DNA of 64,000 nt from Thuidium tamariscinum (taxonomy: Eukaryota; Streptophyta; Bryopsida; Hypnales; Thuidiaceae), in assembly GCA_947034885.2 (NCBI GenBank), contig OX344756.2:19141489-19205488 (forward strand). Reading direction: 5' to 3'. Of this stretch, positions 12,764-26,097 are shown piece by piece. Each line of letters starts with the position of its first letter. The first letter of the stretch is position 1. The position numbers and the translations under genes were made by a program. A model generated the notes under the pieces. That model did not search any database. It saw only the letters and a program-made list of their open reading frames with translations, and was not told the DNA's origin.

Positions 12764-13368
12764 GAATGGTTTTTTGCCTAGGAATGCAGAAAAGATTGTA
12801 ATTCACTGCAAATTTTCTGTTCTTTCATGTGCACTTCACCACACACACTTCTGTAATAGTTGATTGCTTCCAGACGAATAAGTCCTCAAGTAATTAAATT
12901 CGATAAATGACCCACCAGAAGGAATTGAAAAAACATTAAACACCTCGAATTTTCAAAATATCCCTGCACTCAAGATAGTCAAGTGACAGCTACCTAGTCC
13001 TTTCACATTGCCGTATTGTGTCAACTTGCATTGACAACTAAAAGACCTGAGCTATTTTCTGGGCATTCTTAAATTCTACAAGTGCGGCTTGGAAGGCTTT
13101 CGCAAGTCTAGCTTCGCCCAACTACTTAATGAAACCGCGCAGAAAACAAGAATTCACTCAAAGAACTACAGAAAACAAAGAACAAGCAACCCAGTACACA
13201 TTTAACACTTTGCCATCAGAGCTGTACTATTTAAGTTGTTTACGTTGTTGAAGAATTAATTTAGTCTTCTCCCACTGAATCTCTTCTTCCAACAAGATTG
13301 GAAGCCAACAGAATAAAGGGCTCACACTTATGAAATCAGAATTCGTAAAACAGGATACAATGGCTTAC

Positions 13369-13896
13369 CTGAACACGGTTGCTGTGGTCACGATCACTAG
13401 CAGTCGTCAACTTTGAACCTGTTCCTCTGGCAAGTTGTCCCACGCGTAGTCTCGATTTGAACCTGAGAGCAAACATTTTCTTAAATGGTGCCGAAAAGTA
13501 GAAAACTAAGAAAGCAATTTTCATAAAGCGTCAATATGGAGTCTCCTCCCCTTCCTAACGTACAGTTGCAACTGTTCTAGCTCAGTCTCAAGACGAACGC
13601 ACAAAATATTGGTAATTTCAATTCTATGATGATCCAAAAGATACCAAATATAGGCTCTTCAAGAGAGAACTTCAAGCTACCGTCAATGTGGTGACTGCAT
13701 TGCATATTTGGCATGGGATCGTGGGCACTGACTGCAACGGCTAACCTTACGACGTAGAACGAGAGCTTCAGCGTCTCCAGTTGATACTTGCAAGATGTTA
13801 AGAAGAGAACGATACACCCCTTTCGCAAGACATTGTGATGGAACGTCACAGATGTGCAGTTGCTTTAACTTCGGTTTCACAAGAGAGAGTCTTACA
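13369..13896 (-). pseudogene. Coding-like exons of an unrecognised gene upstream of copy A
   Basis: There are two exon-like segments with GT/AG borders. One is 13896-13751, which in one frame reads QLHICDVPSQCLAKGVYRSL and continues. The other is 13462-13369, which reads VGQLARGTGSKL...ASDRDHSNRVQ. Both recur in unit B, where the 94-bp segment keeps its length and frame. The phases of the two segments do not join directly (the first leaves one base, the second needs two), so an exon is missing or the gene is broken. The family is not recognised; the LHICDVPS stretch recalls LRRs of NLR proteins, but that is only a suggestion. Confidence 0.35.
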
Positions 13897-14492
13897 CTGA
13901 TTTTCACAAAGAGTAGGAGTTTCTTTCGCAATGCCCAACGATCCAGCCAATGAATGACGATCCAGTGGTGATGAAGCCAATAATCTCAGAAGCCTCAATT
14001 GCAGCCAACAACCTCAGAAGAGTAGAAGAAAAATCTGAGCCTCGGATCAGAGCCGAGCCTCAGATTGAAGCCAAATACCTCCAGAAAGTTTCAGAAGACT
14101 TGGAGTCAAGGACGAAGCGCGTGGGAGATGGTGGTAAACAAGGCTGTACTGACGGCCTTACGGGAGGCGACAACAAAAGCTGTCGAGAAGGGTGAGCAGG
14201 AAGCGCTGCAGGTGAGTGGAAAGTTGGGCTCACAGTTGTACGATGAGTCTCGAGGTCTTTCAGCAAGGCAGCCAGACCGAAGCAGAACCGGCCCCGACGC
14301 ACACGTGCTGCAGTTCTGCACCCTGCTCCGCCATCCGCCGTCCGCCTGGACTGGTGGCACGGCGTGATTGGCCGAGGCGAATGTAACGGCAGGCTGAGCA
14401 GCGACAATCCCACCAGAACCCACGCCTCGCCAGCGCCCTGCAAGCTGCCGGAGGAGAAATTCGGGCGCTGCCAGGCGCAGTTCTCGTCATTG
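13897..14492. other. GC-rich stretch upstream of copy A
   Basis: This is markedly richer in G and C than its surroundings, especially 14200-14480, and is conserved in unit B (29841-30460) with many small indels that shift every frame. It could be the promoter or first-exon island of the fragmentary gene at 13369-13896. No reading frame here is preserved between the units. Confidence 0.35.
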
Positions 14493-14588
14493 AAAAAACT
14501 TCTCTCCAGTGGCTGGCAGGCTTGTATTTTATTTTATGGCAATGAAATCTCGTTTCATTTGTTTCCAAAAAAAAAAAAACTTCTCTCC
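14493..14588 (+). mobile_element. Short retroposed 3' tail with poly(A) and target duplication
   Basis: A 59-bp insert (14508-14566) ending GTTTCC is followed by about 13 A and flanked by direct repeats of AACTTCTCTCC (14497-14507 and 14578-14588). The matching place in unit B (30461-30475) has only one ACCTTCTCTCC. Poly(A) plus target duplication indicates target-primed reverse transcription, so this is a 5'-truncated LINE or SINE tail. Confidence 0.65.
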
Positions 14589-17127
14589 ATTGAAAGAGCG
14601 GCACTTCAAGTTTGTAGACTAAGCTTACTGCAGGTCGTGATGCAAACAATAATCACAATGAGCAAGCAGTGCTGCAATGAAATACGAGAAATGACTGGTT
14701 TCATGCACATGGATGCTTCTACGCATTGAAAGATTTTCTCAATAGAAAATTAATCGTGGAAGGACGCTGCAGCCACTAAGTGTCTCATGGATGACAGAGT
14801 ATTCTTGAATGTAAGACAAAAATGCAGTTGTTCATCTTTAGAATTTTGTGGAAAAAAGGGAGATCATAAACAATAGTTTGGTTTCCAATGAATAGTTTTG
14901 GATTTTTTTTATATAAGATGATTAGCTCGGTTTCAAAAAGCATGATTTCCACAGAGACCAACTTGTTCTTTAGGAGTTAAGGTGTAAAAACATTTTTCAA
15001 TGACTGTATTCATGTTATTTTCTTAAAAACATTCTCTTCATAATAGTATTTGATCTGGTAGGCATAAATAAGGTGAAGAATTTCCCAATTTCCCCATTTA
15101 CCATTGTTGTACATCAAATAGTTAAAACATTTGTATAGAAGTCTAAATAACACCTAAAGTAAGTATAAAGAAGGTTAATAGGCTAGAATATGGAGCAAGC
15201 CAATCTACAATCTTACACTTTTAACAAAGAGTTGGATACTCTCAACTTTAATTTCATTTTGAAACTCTATGTCCAAATGTGTAATAGTCTTTTTACTCAC
15301 TCAGACACTCACTTCATCAGCTTACAATGTCACAAAAAGTCAATTTTCTTGTATTGTATTTGTAGCCACATATACCATTAATATATTTAAAAATTTGCCA
15401 AAATTTTGTATACATTAGCTTGTATGTGATTGAATATATTTGATTTCACAAGTTGTGAGAATTTCTATAAAAGTTTGGATGTGATTGCTTAAGCGGAAGT
15501 TTATGTGAGTTAAGTCCATTAGAAAAGTTGTAGATCAATTGAATGATGTGAATGTGTATTGAAGCCATTTTTTGAGCATTGTGCATGTGATTAATTTTGA
15601 AGCTAATCAATTGGAACAATGGTATCATGGCATGCATTCTAATTGGTTGGAAAAGTCTGAGACATCAGAGAGTTAAGTGACAATCAATTTGTTGGGAATT
15701 TTTTTGATTGATTATTGAGCGTGTGTTAGTGGTTGATTAGTCTAGATTGGTAGGTGACCATGTAGGAACTGAAAAGAAGCATTAAGTCCTGTAGGTTTCT
15801 TACTATAATTTCACCAAAAACATTCTAAAATCGTCATTTCTACGCCAAGTATGAAAAAACTCTAAAAAAATTCTTTAGAAACATGTACTTATAGGATCTT
15901 GTAGATACTAAATTCAAAAGATGTGGAAAAAATTTCAAAAATTTCCACTATGAGTATACATTTGGGTATTGTAATCTTTCAATCAACCAATTTGGGCCAT
16001 TCTAAATTTTTTGTACAATGTTCAATAAAACTTGTACATTTTTATAAGCATAATTTTCATTGCATCCTTATGAAATCTCAATTAAGCATACCAAATTTCA
16101 ATTTCGATAACCAAATTTTAATTTTTGTTGAATTTTCAAAGTAAGTTTTACAATTCTATATAAAATTTTATTGAATATAATTAGCGATGAATTTTTTTAA
16201 TTTGATTGCATAGGTATATAGGGAATATCCATATACACATCTTTCACATGAAAAAACACCCCTTTGACAAACAAAAATATAATCAAGGAAGAAATCAATA
16301 TAAGATGTTATATGATCAATTTTTGTAAAATAAATATCTTTATATTTTAACTAGAATTAAATTAACTCCAATTAAACTACTCATATACTTATGAACTGCA
16401 AGTTGAATTGATGTGTGAAATAGTAGAGTCATGGTAAGTGAATTGTGAGAATGTTAATTAAATTGACCAATTGTTGATTTGTAAAGTTAGTCTAGACATC
16501 TAACTGATTCTAGCTAGCAATATATATTAATAGTCTTCATGTATATTGGCCCAAACTGTTATTGTACAAGAATGCACTACTTTTGAATTAGGTATTGTGC
16601 TAATGGGACTCATGAACCTCCATGTGTGTAAATAGAAAAGATTTTTAGAAGCATTTGTTGACATTGATGGCTTATAAAGTAAGTTTTTTGGTGTAAGAAC
16701 ATCTCTTACATCCCTCTAATTTTCTTAGGCCCTTCAATTGAAATTTGTCCAGTTTAGAGGGGATGGCTACTTGTTTCCCCAACAATACAACTCGCTAAAA
16801 TATACTTTTGAAAGCCATTCACAAGTTACACAACTCCCTATAATAAACTTCCAATCAATTACAAATCAAAGAACTTGCAAAAGCAATAAGTAACCTATCT
16901 TTGATTATGGTGACTTGCAAAAATATGTAGTGTGTAGAGGGGTTAGTCATGCCTTCAATTATGGATTATTTGGTGTATCATTTTGAAGTTAGAAGTTGAC
17001 ATATACTATAATTGATTACTTATCATCCAAAATTTAAAGGCTTTGGAGTAATTGGAGGGCTACAAGAGATGCTCTAAGGCAACCTAATTTCACTATTTTA
17101 TATAGCTATTAGAATTTAATTGGCTGA
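14589..17127. other. Intergenic DNA between copies A and B
   Basis: No gene is seen. From about 15730 to the end this segment is the copy-A version of 36829-43319 in unit B, without the latter's two insertions. The part 14626-15725 has no counterpart in unit B. Confidence 0.6.
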
Positions 17128-17799
17128 GGTGATTGCAAAAAACACATGTACTATTTGTTATGTTTTCCAACAATACTCATGATTCTTTTAGAAGTTCTTT
17201 AAAATTAGAAAAATAATTTTTACATTTAAAAAAATATATGAATTATGTATACACCTTTAAGACAAAGGTATACCTATGGAAGGAATTGCATAGAAAAATT
17301 CTCAAAGTAAGAGAACTTGAAAAGTACCAAACCTTAAGAAAATACATACCTTCATGTTTTAATTAGGGAAAATAGTGAAAATAAGTAAATACAAAAAATA
17401 AAATGTGTCCATTTGCAACAACTCTATGGAAATGGTCATTTACTAAGAAAAAAACTAAAATAATATTTTAAATATTTAAAAATACAAGAAAAAAGAAGCT
17501 CACTTTGTAGACTTACACTTCACATAAAATTAAATATTTTTTAAAATCCTTCTCTAGAGAGCTAGAAGTCTACTAGAAGACCATCTCATCTAAATTTCAT
17601 CTCAAAAGCATAAAAAAGGGACTCCTTAGTACTAAAAAAATTTAAATTACAAAGTGTGATGTCGAATCAATTGGGGTTTATTTTTGGATAATAAATCATT
17701 TTTGAAAACTATGAAAAAATTAGGGAATATACATGATAGTCATGAGTACCTTCCGTATAAATATTGAGTCAGTGAAAGCCAAAAAACAAAAATTATGGC
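17128..17799. mobile_element. MITE of the GGTGATTGC subfamily, right end cut at the duplication junction
   Basis: The left end GGTGATTGCAAAAAACAC and most of the body match the complete copy at 42648-43387. The match stops at ATGGC (17795-17799), after which the sequence is the 3' flank of copy B. The missing right TIR is what a tandem duplication breakpoint inside the MITE predicts. Confidence 0.75.
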
Positions 17800-18253
17800 T
17801 TGAAATTCAATAGATTCAACAAAAAGAGTTTTGTGTCTTCTAATACTTGATCTAGTCAACTTCAAATTGCTACAAAGAATTTGATTCCCAAATATTTTTT
17901 GATGTGCAAATTAGATAAGAAACTAGACTTCTTGAGTTTCATTTTAGTAGTTGATACCTAATACAAAAAAAGTCATTCTAAACCAAAAGATTAGATTTGT
18001 GAAGAAAGAGACAAGTAATATGGGACAAAAGGAATAATTGTAAAATTATAAAAAACTAGAAACGGACTTTGAAAATGAAAAAATTACATATGCCTATCGT
18101 TGATGACTTAATAGATTCTAAATAAAATCTACACTCTTATTCCAACCATTTCAATAACTAATGGCAAGTCTTCCTTTCACAAGAAATGACATTTGCAAAG
18201 AATACATTCAAATTTAATGCTAAACTAAATTAAGAGTTGACAAACACGTATGG

Positions 18254-18681
18254 CACTTGACAACCAAATGAAATTGATACCACATTGGAAAGGTCTATGC
18301 TATGAAAAAGTTTTGAACTAAAATGATAACAACTATCAAAGCTTACATTTCATATACTACACCTCATATAAAGCATCTATTTGCTTTGTAATCTAATTTC
18401 ACTTGAATGAAGAGATTGGTTGTGACACTCAAAGTCCAAATGCATAGTACTATCATCTTTTGTAAGACACTTGACAACCAAATGAAACTGATACCACATT
18501 GGAAAGGTCTATGCTATGAAAAAGTTTTGAACTAAAATGATAACAACTATCAAAGCTTACATTTCATATACTACACCTCGTATAAAGCATCTATTTGCTT
18601 TGTAATCTAATTTCACTTGAATGAAGAGATTGGTTGTGACACTCAAAGTCCAAATGCATAGTACTATCATCTTTTGTAAGA
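18254..18681. repeat. 214-bp tandem duplication at the 3' end of copy B
   Basis: CACTTGACAACCAAATGAAA begins at 18254 (with T for C in one position) and again at 18468. Each unit contains the 3' flank plus the last codons of the kinase gene. The gene-distal unit therefore carries an orphan piece of C-terminal coding sequence. Confidence 0.82.
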
Positions 18682-19343
18682 CATTGCAAAGAAGAACTCG
18701 GTGTTGAAAAATGAAAATTTAATAATTCTACATCAAATGATGGGATTGAACCTTCATGAAGGTCTTCCAATGCACCATCATCCACATCTTTGTTGCCAAT
18801 GAGCATAGCTACAACTTCAGACATCATTGGACGCCTTGCCACATTGTGATGCAAACACAGGAATCCAACTTTCACAACTTGTTGGAATGTGGCATCTTCT
18901 ATGGATGTCATTTCTTCAAGTGACTTGTCTCTTGAATTTGATAAATTGTCATTTGTAAGCAATTCTTGAGCCTACACATCATCAAAATTTCATACCATTT
19001 GGTCAATTGAAAAATAATCCTCAATACCATTTCTACCTTGAAGACCATACTTGTAAACATAACAACATTCTAAATTAACATCCATTGGAGACTTACCCAT
19101 TGCACCAAATATTGTTCCCTTGATGGGAATTTGAGATCAATGTTTTTTCGCCCACTCACAACCTCCAAAAGCAATATACCAAAACTAAACACATCAAGCT
19201 TTGAAGATACTTGACCATAACACACATATTCCAGTGCCATATATCCCCTGCACAAGTAACTCACAAAGACTATAGTGAAGCTGTGTAAAAAGCATTTGAA
19301 GTTTTGAACAATACAAGCAATAAAAATACACAACACTACCAAT

Positions 19344-19370
19344 GTATATATATATATATATATATATATA
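19344..19370. repeat. (TA)n microsatellite
   Basis: An uninterrupted TA run of about 13 units lies in the intron between exons 14 and 15 of copy B. It is absent from A and C. Confidence 0.95.
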
Positions 19371-22300
19371 TTAGTGACTTACATGGTACCAGCAACTTTT
19401 GAGACACTCATGTGGGTTTCTCCATCATCAAATGATGGAAAAAAGAGTGCCAAGCCAAAGTCTGCAATCTTGGGATGGAAGTGCTTGTCAAGGAGGATAT
19501 TTTCGCCTTTGATGTCTCGATGAATTATGGGTGGTTGCACTTCTTCATGGAGATATGCCAAACCTCGAGCAATCCCTAAAATGATGTTGAATCGGGTTGG
19601 CCAATCAAGATGTCTACTACTTCTTGAACTTCCCCACAAGGCATCTACAAGGTTCTTATTTTCTACAAATTCATGAACCAAAATTCGTTGGTTTTCTTTT
19701 ATGCAACATCCCTTCAATCGGACCAAATTGCGATGCTTGATATTAGAAACCGTAATGATTTCACTTAGAAAATCTTGTATACCTTGCTCCATACTTAATT
19801 TGGTCAATTTCTTCACCGCCACAAGGCTTCCATCAGGGAGAACACCCTAATACGCATAACACATCCACATTCAAAACACAAGAATTTGAAAAAATCCAAC
19901 ATTGTTCCACATGTAACTTGTATAGAATTGAAGATATTCCAACATCATTTTTTGCCTTGCATAAATGATGAGTATCTATTATGACAATGAATTGTGTATT
20001 TGCAATTTAGTAGATATAACAAGAATATATTAAAATTACAAACCAATACAAAATAGAGTTGGATTGATGAATACTAATTTGTATGATAAAATTTGAGTCT
20101 TTGCAATTGAATTAGACACATACCTTGTATACTATTCCAAATCCACCTCGTCCCAATTCATTTCTTGTATGAAATTCTTGGGTGGCAACTTTCAACTCAG
20201 TAAATGAGTAGAGGTTGGGCTTCACGTCCTTCTTGTCAAGTTCTATAGTATGCAATTGTTTTTTCAAAATAATGACATATTCAAACAATTCTTCAAAAGT
20301 AAAATAATAGATGCAATATATGGCCATTAAAATTATTTTAACTTACCTGTTTGGAATTCACGTAGCAAGGAAATTTTCTTCTTCAACCTTCGGATCACAA
20401 AGACTGCCATGATGAAGGCAAAAAACACCACGGGGCTTACACTGGCAATGATAATTATTGGAATTGTGTTTGTCTTTTTCAATATCACTTTGGGTTCCTC
20501 AGCTGTGTACAATCATATCATATAATTAGAAAAGACAACCTTTTACATATTCAAGTAAAGATTTTGGTAAACCCAAAATTTGATCATGAATTATTCTAGA
20601 CATTATTTTCTTCATCAAAATTCAATATTTTATTACACTAAAAGCATACATAAATTTCATAAGAAAACATAAATTACACAATAGTGAACTTTGGTATTGA
20701 TTACCTTCTATAGGCGATGATGCATCGAATCAACAAACTAGTTGTAATACTCTTGTTTTGAAACTTGAATTTGCACAAATTGGATTTCCGGCTAAAAATA
20801 TTTTATCGTCGAATAAAATCCTTGACTCACTATAGCAAGATGAGGGATCATTGGAAGGATAAAAACCCGTAATATTGTTATACAATAGTGAAATCAACTT
20901 GATTTTTGAATTTTGACACGAAATATTTGGCAAATGCAATTCTCCCATAATATAGTTGGAATCAAAATTTCTGCACATGATATAACAAACAATTATTATG
21001 TATTAACTTTTTAGAGCTTCAATTTAAATAAGTTATCAAAATTTAATATCAATTTGAGTTGTAGAACTATAATGAGTCTAGTGAATAAATTATACAAATT
21101 ATCGAATGATAATTAAAGTGGTGTCTTTGTTACTACTTTATTTTGAACTAGATATATAATGAATTTATGCAAATCTAATTTGAATACTAGTATTTAATTC
21201 ATTGTTAAATTCCTAATCAAAGTATTTAAGTTAGAATACTATGAATCTATGATATTGAATAATTGATTTGAAATGCATCATTTGTTTTGGTCAAAACAAT
21301 TGAAAAGTAGGTCAACAACCATGATGCTATTATGAAAGAAATGAGCAACTTACATGTCTTCTAATCTTGGTAATTGCAATAATTGTTCTGGAAATAATTG
21401 GAGCTTGTTATTGCTCATGGATCTACAGACAAGTTGGAAAAGATGGATTATTGCATTCTACTTGAATACATCAAAGACCTTAAAAATCAAATATAATATT
21501 TAATAATTTCACTATCTAATGAATAGAAAAAAACTAATGAAATCTTTTAGTATTTTATTAGGGAACAATACAAATAAATAGTAAAATATTTATGCATGGT
21601 AAATGATTCTCACATCGTTTGAATTGTTGAGATATTGGTATATGAGAAGTCTTGTGGAAAGCTCGAAATATTGTTGAAGTCCAAATAGCTGCATATAAAA
21701 ATTTACAATAAATTGTTGGATAGCTTTATTGTAAAATACAAAAGACCTGTTAATAAATTGCATTCAAGATTGACCAAAGAAAACTTAATATTGATTTTTT
21801 GCCTTTTCAAAATTGATAGACATAATGCAATTGTAGATCAACCAAGAAAATCATAGTAGAAAACCAAAAATGAACTCCAATGACATTTGCATACTTACAT
21901 GTCTTGAAGAGTTTTAGATTCAAAAAGCTCTATTGGAAACCTCATTAGAGAATTCTTTCGCACATATCTACAAACAATGCCTAGTTGAGTGGCATAATTC
22001 AAAAGTACTTTTATAAGAATTAGTCAACACAAAACACAATTTAGAGAAATGATATCATGCCAAATTATACTTTCAATTATATCCTTATAAGGTTCCAAAA
22101 TTTAATAATGAAATTTATGTAAGGAACTTTATGATCAAAGTAAATGATGGAAAATGTAGTCTTGAACTCACACAGATTTGAATCCAACATTATTAGGATT
22201 ATGGAGAGAGATGTTGGTTATAGAGTTGTTTGACAAATCAACAATCTCCATATCATAGCTCCAAATCGAAACCTCTCCTTGTAATTTGTTGTTGCTGATA

Positions 22301-24909
22301 TTTCTGCAATTGATCAATAAAACAAGTTAGATTCAATTATTATTGGAACGCACTAAGAAACTTTTACAAAACTTGAGGTCAAAATGGCAATTGGACAGAG
22401 GCCATTACTCACTTCAATTTTCAAAGAAAAATAATTCAAAAAACTTACAAATTTTGAACAGAATAGAACGCCACATTATTCATGCTTGTGAATGAGTTCC
22501 ATGATAAGTCTCTGCAAAAAAAATTCATAGGATAGATTCACAACAAGAGCCTTGGATTACTCTTTGCAACGTGTGTTAACTATTGTGATACACGGTCAAA
22601 ATTATTAAAAGAGAAAAATCTAGAGCATCCAAAATGTCACATTTGAATACTCCACACTTTAAGATTTTCACATCATCTATTGCCCACATTTTTGAAATCT
22701 AGACTTATAAGTACTCAAATAGATAATGGATTTAAGAAACTAAAAATTTGGAACCAATTGAACTTAAATCTTAGAAGTCTAAAGTCTAGGTAGGTAAAGA
22801 TTTAAAGAGCACCTTGTCAACTCTACAGAGATCTATGTCTTTCCAATTTCAATCAAGAAACTCAACATTGAATGAACTATATGTAATACATGTCATTACC
22901 ATAGCCTTTACTATAATACAAATATCATGGAATTCCACCAACTATAAGGTAACAAGTAATTGATAATTGTCGGATTGTTGCAAACATAAGGAGTTGGAAG
23001 CATATTGGAATCAAGAGATGTTGGTGATTGAATGCACCACACTTACAAGGTTTCAAGTCCAAAATTATAGCTACAATAAAGGCCAAATCCATCACTTACA
23101 CTCCCATTGAAGGAATAGTTTGTAAGTACCCTGAAGGCATACGCCACACTTGAGATCATATTTGAGGAACATGCTAAGTTACATTTATGAATTGCAGAAT
23201 TCTCTGATGTCACATGGTATTGTTTGCCTAATGAATAGTCAAAGAAAAGAATGAACTTGAATTCTTGCAAGCACAAGGAGGCAAATACTCCTATACTTAC
23301 AGTGTTTTAAGATCGTGAAGGTCACAGAAAATGCCTTGTGGAAGGGTTCCAGAGAGATTGATTGCATTAGAAATTGACCTGAATACAAAGAAAAAATGAA
23401 AACAACAAATGTTTGAAGTTAATTGAACAAAAAAAATATTGAAAGAATTAGAAGCAAACTAAACAACTGTAGAACGGGACAAGGTGGGTCTTCTTGATCA
23501 ATCATCATGAATTTTGCTCAAGTAGCGGAAGGTTGTGACACAAGGATGCACAAAGGTCTAGAATCTAAGACTTGTATGGACTTATGTTTTAGAATACCCA
23601 AAAATTGAAATACCACCAATTTGACAAAATTGGAGTTGACTCTAGTTTTCTTCTGTTAAAGCCATGTCCTTAATTGCAAGTAGAAAAAAGCATACTAGGT
23701 CTTTGAAAAGGCATACAATGATTAATATATATGTGTAATTAAGAGTATTGAAATGTCTCCAAACTTGCTTACAGCCTTTCAAGGTTGGTCAAGTTCAAAA
23801 TTGCAGGAGGCAATCCACCAACAATCTTTGTAGTAATGTCCTCTTCCAAGTAGCTCATACTCGTCATACCCCTATAGATGCATAGCAATTAGTTACAATG
23901 TTAAGGTCTTTGTCAAAACCCTTCAAACTGGAAATGCATAGTATACCTCAATTTATACTTCAAGGCCTACACTAAACTGTAACAAAACTCAAAACATGGG
24001 AGTCCATCCAGTTATTGGCTCATATCCTTTGCTCAAAGCTTCAATAATTGATCATTTGTAGTTCCAAATTTACTGCAATCTAAATATATCAAAGTTACTA
24101 TAATTTGTCATGTTTTTATATTACTATTTGTGTTAGCAACTTCAAAATTTGTATACATTGAACTAATAACCATAAAAAGAAAAATTTAGCTATGACACTA
24201 ATTCTATGTCCTCACAAATAGAATATCCAAGTTAGAGTAACTGAACTGAAAGCTTCAAATGATGCAAGAGAGTTCAACATAACATTCAGTAGCCCATGGA
24301 AGGACTGCCTTCCCCTTGGTGAAGTTCCCATCACCTAATTTCATCTGACATTTCTTAGAGTTGCAACATTAGTTACTGAATGGTGTGGAGTAACATTGGT
24401 GCTGGATGGAATGGTGTGGGATATTCTACACCATTTCATCCGCTGGGAGGCAGTGTGACAAGCTGCTACTGAATGTAATGAAGTTAAGGCCAGAAATTCT
24501 TGCAAACTCACAACTGTATCCCTCCCAAAACGTAATATTCGGTTTTTGGGGAGATGGCGTTTTGCTGAAACAATTTGCCGTCGCACTCAACTCCTTGCCA
24601 GGAATTTGAGGGCTTGCTCTTGTTGACATTACAGGGATTATCCGAAAAAGACCACCTGTATGCATCAGTTAGCAATGAAGCATCGGTGCCTGCCTTTACC
24701 CAAGACCGCATGATGCTGTGCACGACATCTCCTGCACAGAGCCAACAGACATACACATGGTCAATTTTAATATATTGGCACAATTCCAGCACCAAAAATT
24801 GTGAAATATATGAACATGAATAAAAGTCTAAAATCTAAGATGAGAATGGATTTGTGTTTTAGAATGTACATTCTGAAGGTGCCAAACTATTGGGATACTG
24901 CCAATCTAA

Positions 24910-25830
24910 CCCATAAAAGACTAAAGTTCCCTCAAGGAATACTTGCAATTTCGGGTAGGCTTGTGTGACTTGAATTTTTGCTATGATTTTTTGAATTTTT
25001 TTTTTGAAGATAGGAAATCAGATTAGCTTTCCAAAAATATAATTTTTATTTCAATTGGTGCTCGGAAGCAAAAGTTATGCCATTCTAAGTCCCAAAAGCA
25101 GTTCACCGGGCAGAAAAAAAAAATCCAAAAAATAATTTTTTTATTTTTAATTTTTTTTTCTCAAAGATTATGTTTTGTTCTACATCTGAAGCTTTGGTTC
25201 ATTTTATTTGGACTAATAATGAGAAAGTTACGGACAATCTTGTATTTTGGGCAATCCAAGCATCTTCAAAAAAAATAACTTATAGAATTCATTTTTGAAT
25301 GCAATTTTTCAAATTTTTGAAAATTTCTTTTTTGATAGGGTTTAGGATGTTTGCAAGAATAAGCTCACTCTTGGGATCATGGTTTTCCAATTACATCTTA
25401 AAGTTATTAACAACTTAGTGTTTTGTTCAATCTTGAACCTACTTCTACTTAACAATTTTTTAATGAATGAAAATCAAGTATTTTTTTTTTGAAATTATTT
25501 TCCCTAATTCTCAACTCAAATATTCACCATAAAATTTTTTAACTTCATGGTCCATAGTGCAAAAAAATCAACAAATGGCAATCAAAGTCATTTGAAATTG
25601 CAAGTCAGAGTTCAAAAAAACTTTTTTTTCCAACTTTGAATGCTAATATCTTCCAATCGGTACGGTCAAACTCTATGAAATTCTTACCACATAATCTCAG
25701 ACAAGTAATTTATAAGATCCTACGGTTAGATTCTAATAAAATTGTTTCTTTTGTTTTTTTGGGAGGAAGTAGCAAACATGGCAGTTTTGAGTAGTTTTCA
25801 AGCCATAAAATGCCTTAGTCCTGTAGGGGT
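24910..25830. mobile_element. 921-bp TTAA-flanked TIR element in intron 1 of copy B
   Basis: The ends are CCCATAAAAGACTAAAG and, inverted, CCCCTACAGGACTAAGG. It is flanked by CTAA on the left and TTAA on the right. Copy A has the empty site with a single TTAA (near 10973). The interior has no coding frame. Terminal CCC plus a TTAA duplication suggests a piggyBac-type non-autonomous element. Confidence 0.7.
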
Positions 25831-26097
25831 TAACAAAATTGACATTATGTCAATTTTGTTTTAGCATCGTGATAAGTTGATAGAATTACATTTGTCACAT
25901 ATTGTAAGAATTGGCATATGACTTATTATTTTAGCATGATTTTATTATAAGGTAAACCACTCCATTCCAAACATAAGATCAATTTTCAAACACCAAGGAA
26001 ATGACCCATTCAAGTCTTACATCAACTCATGATAAACCTTCCTCAATAAATGAGATTTGGGTTACACTAAATAGCTTGAGTTAGTATTTACAATTAA

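Noticed and set aside
14060..14443. Long GC-rich open frame on the minus strand upstream of copy A
   Set aside because: The frame is not conserved in unit B, which has several non-triplet indels; the composition is Pro/Ser/Arg-rich, as expected of random GC-rich DNA.
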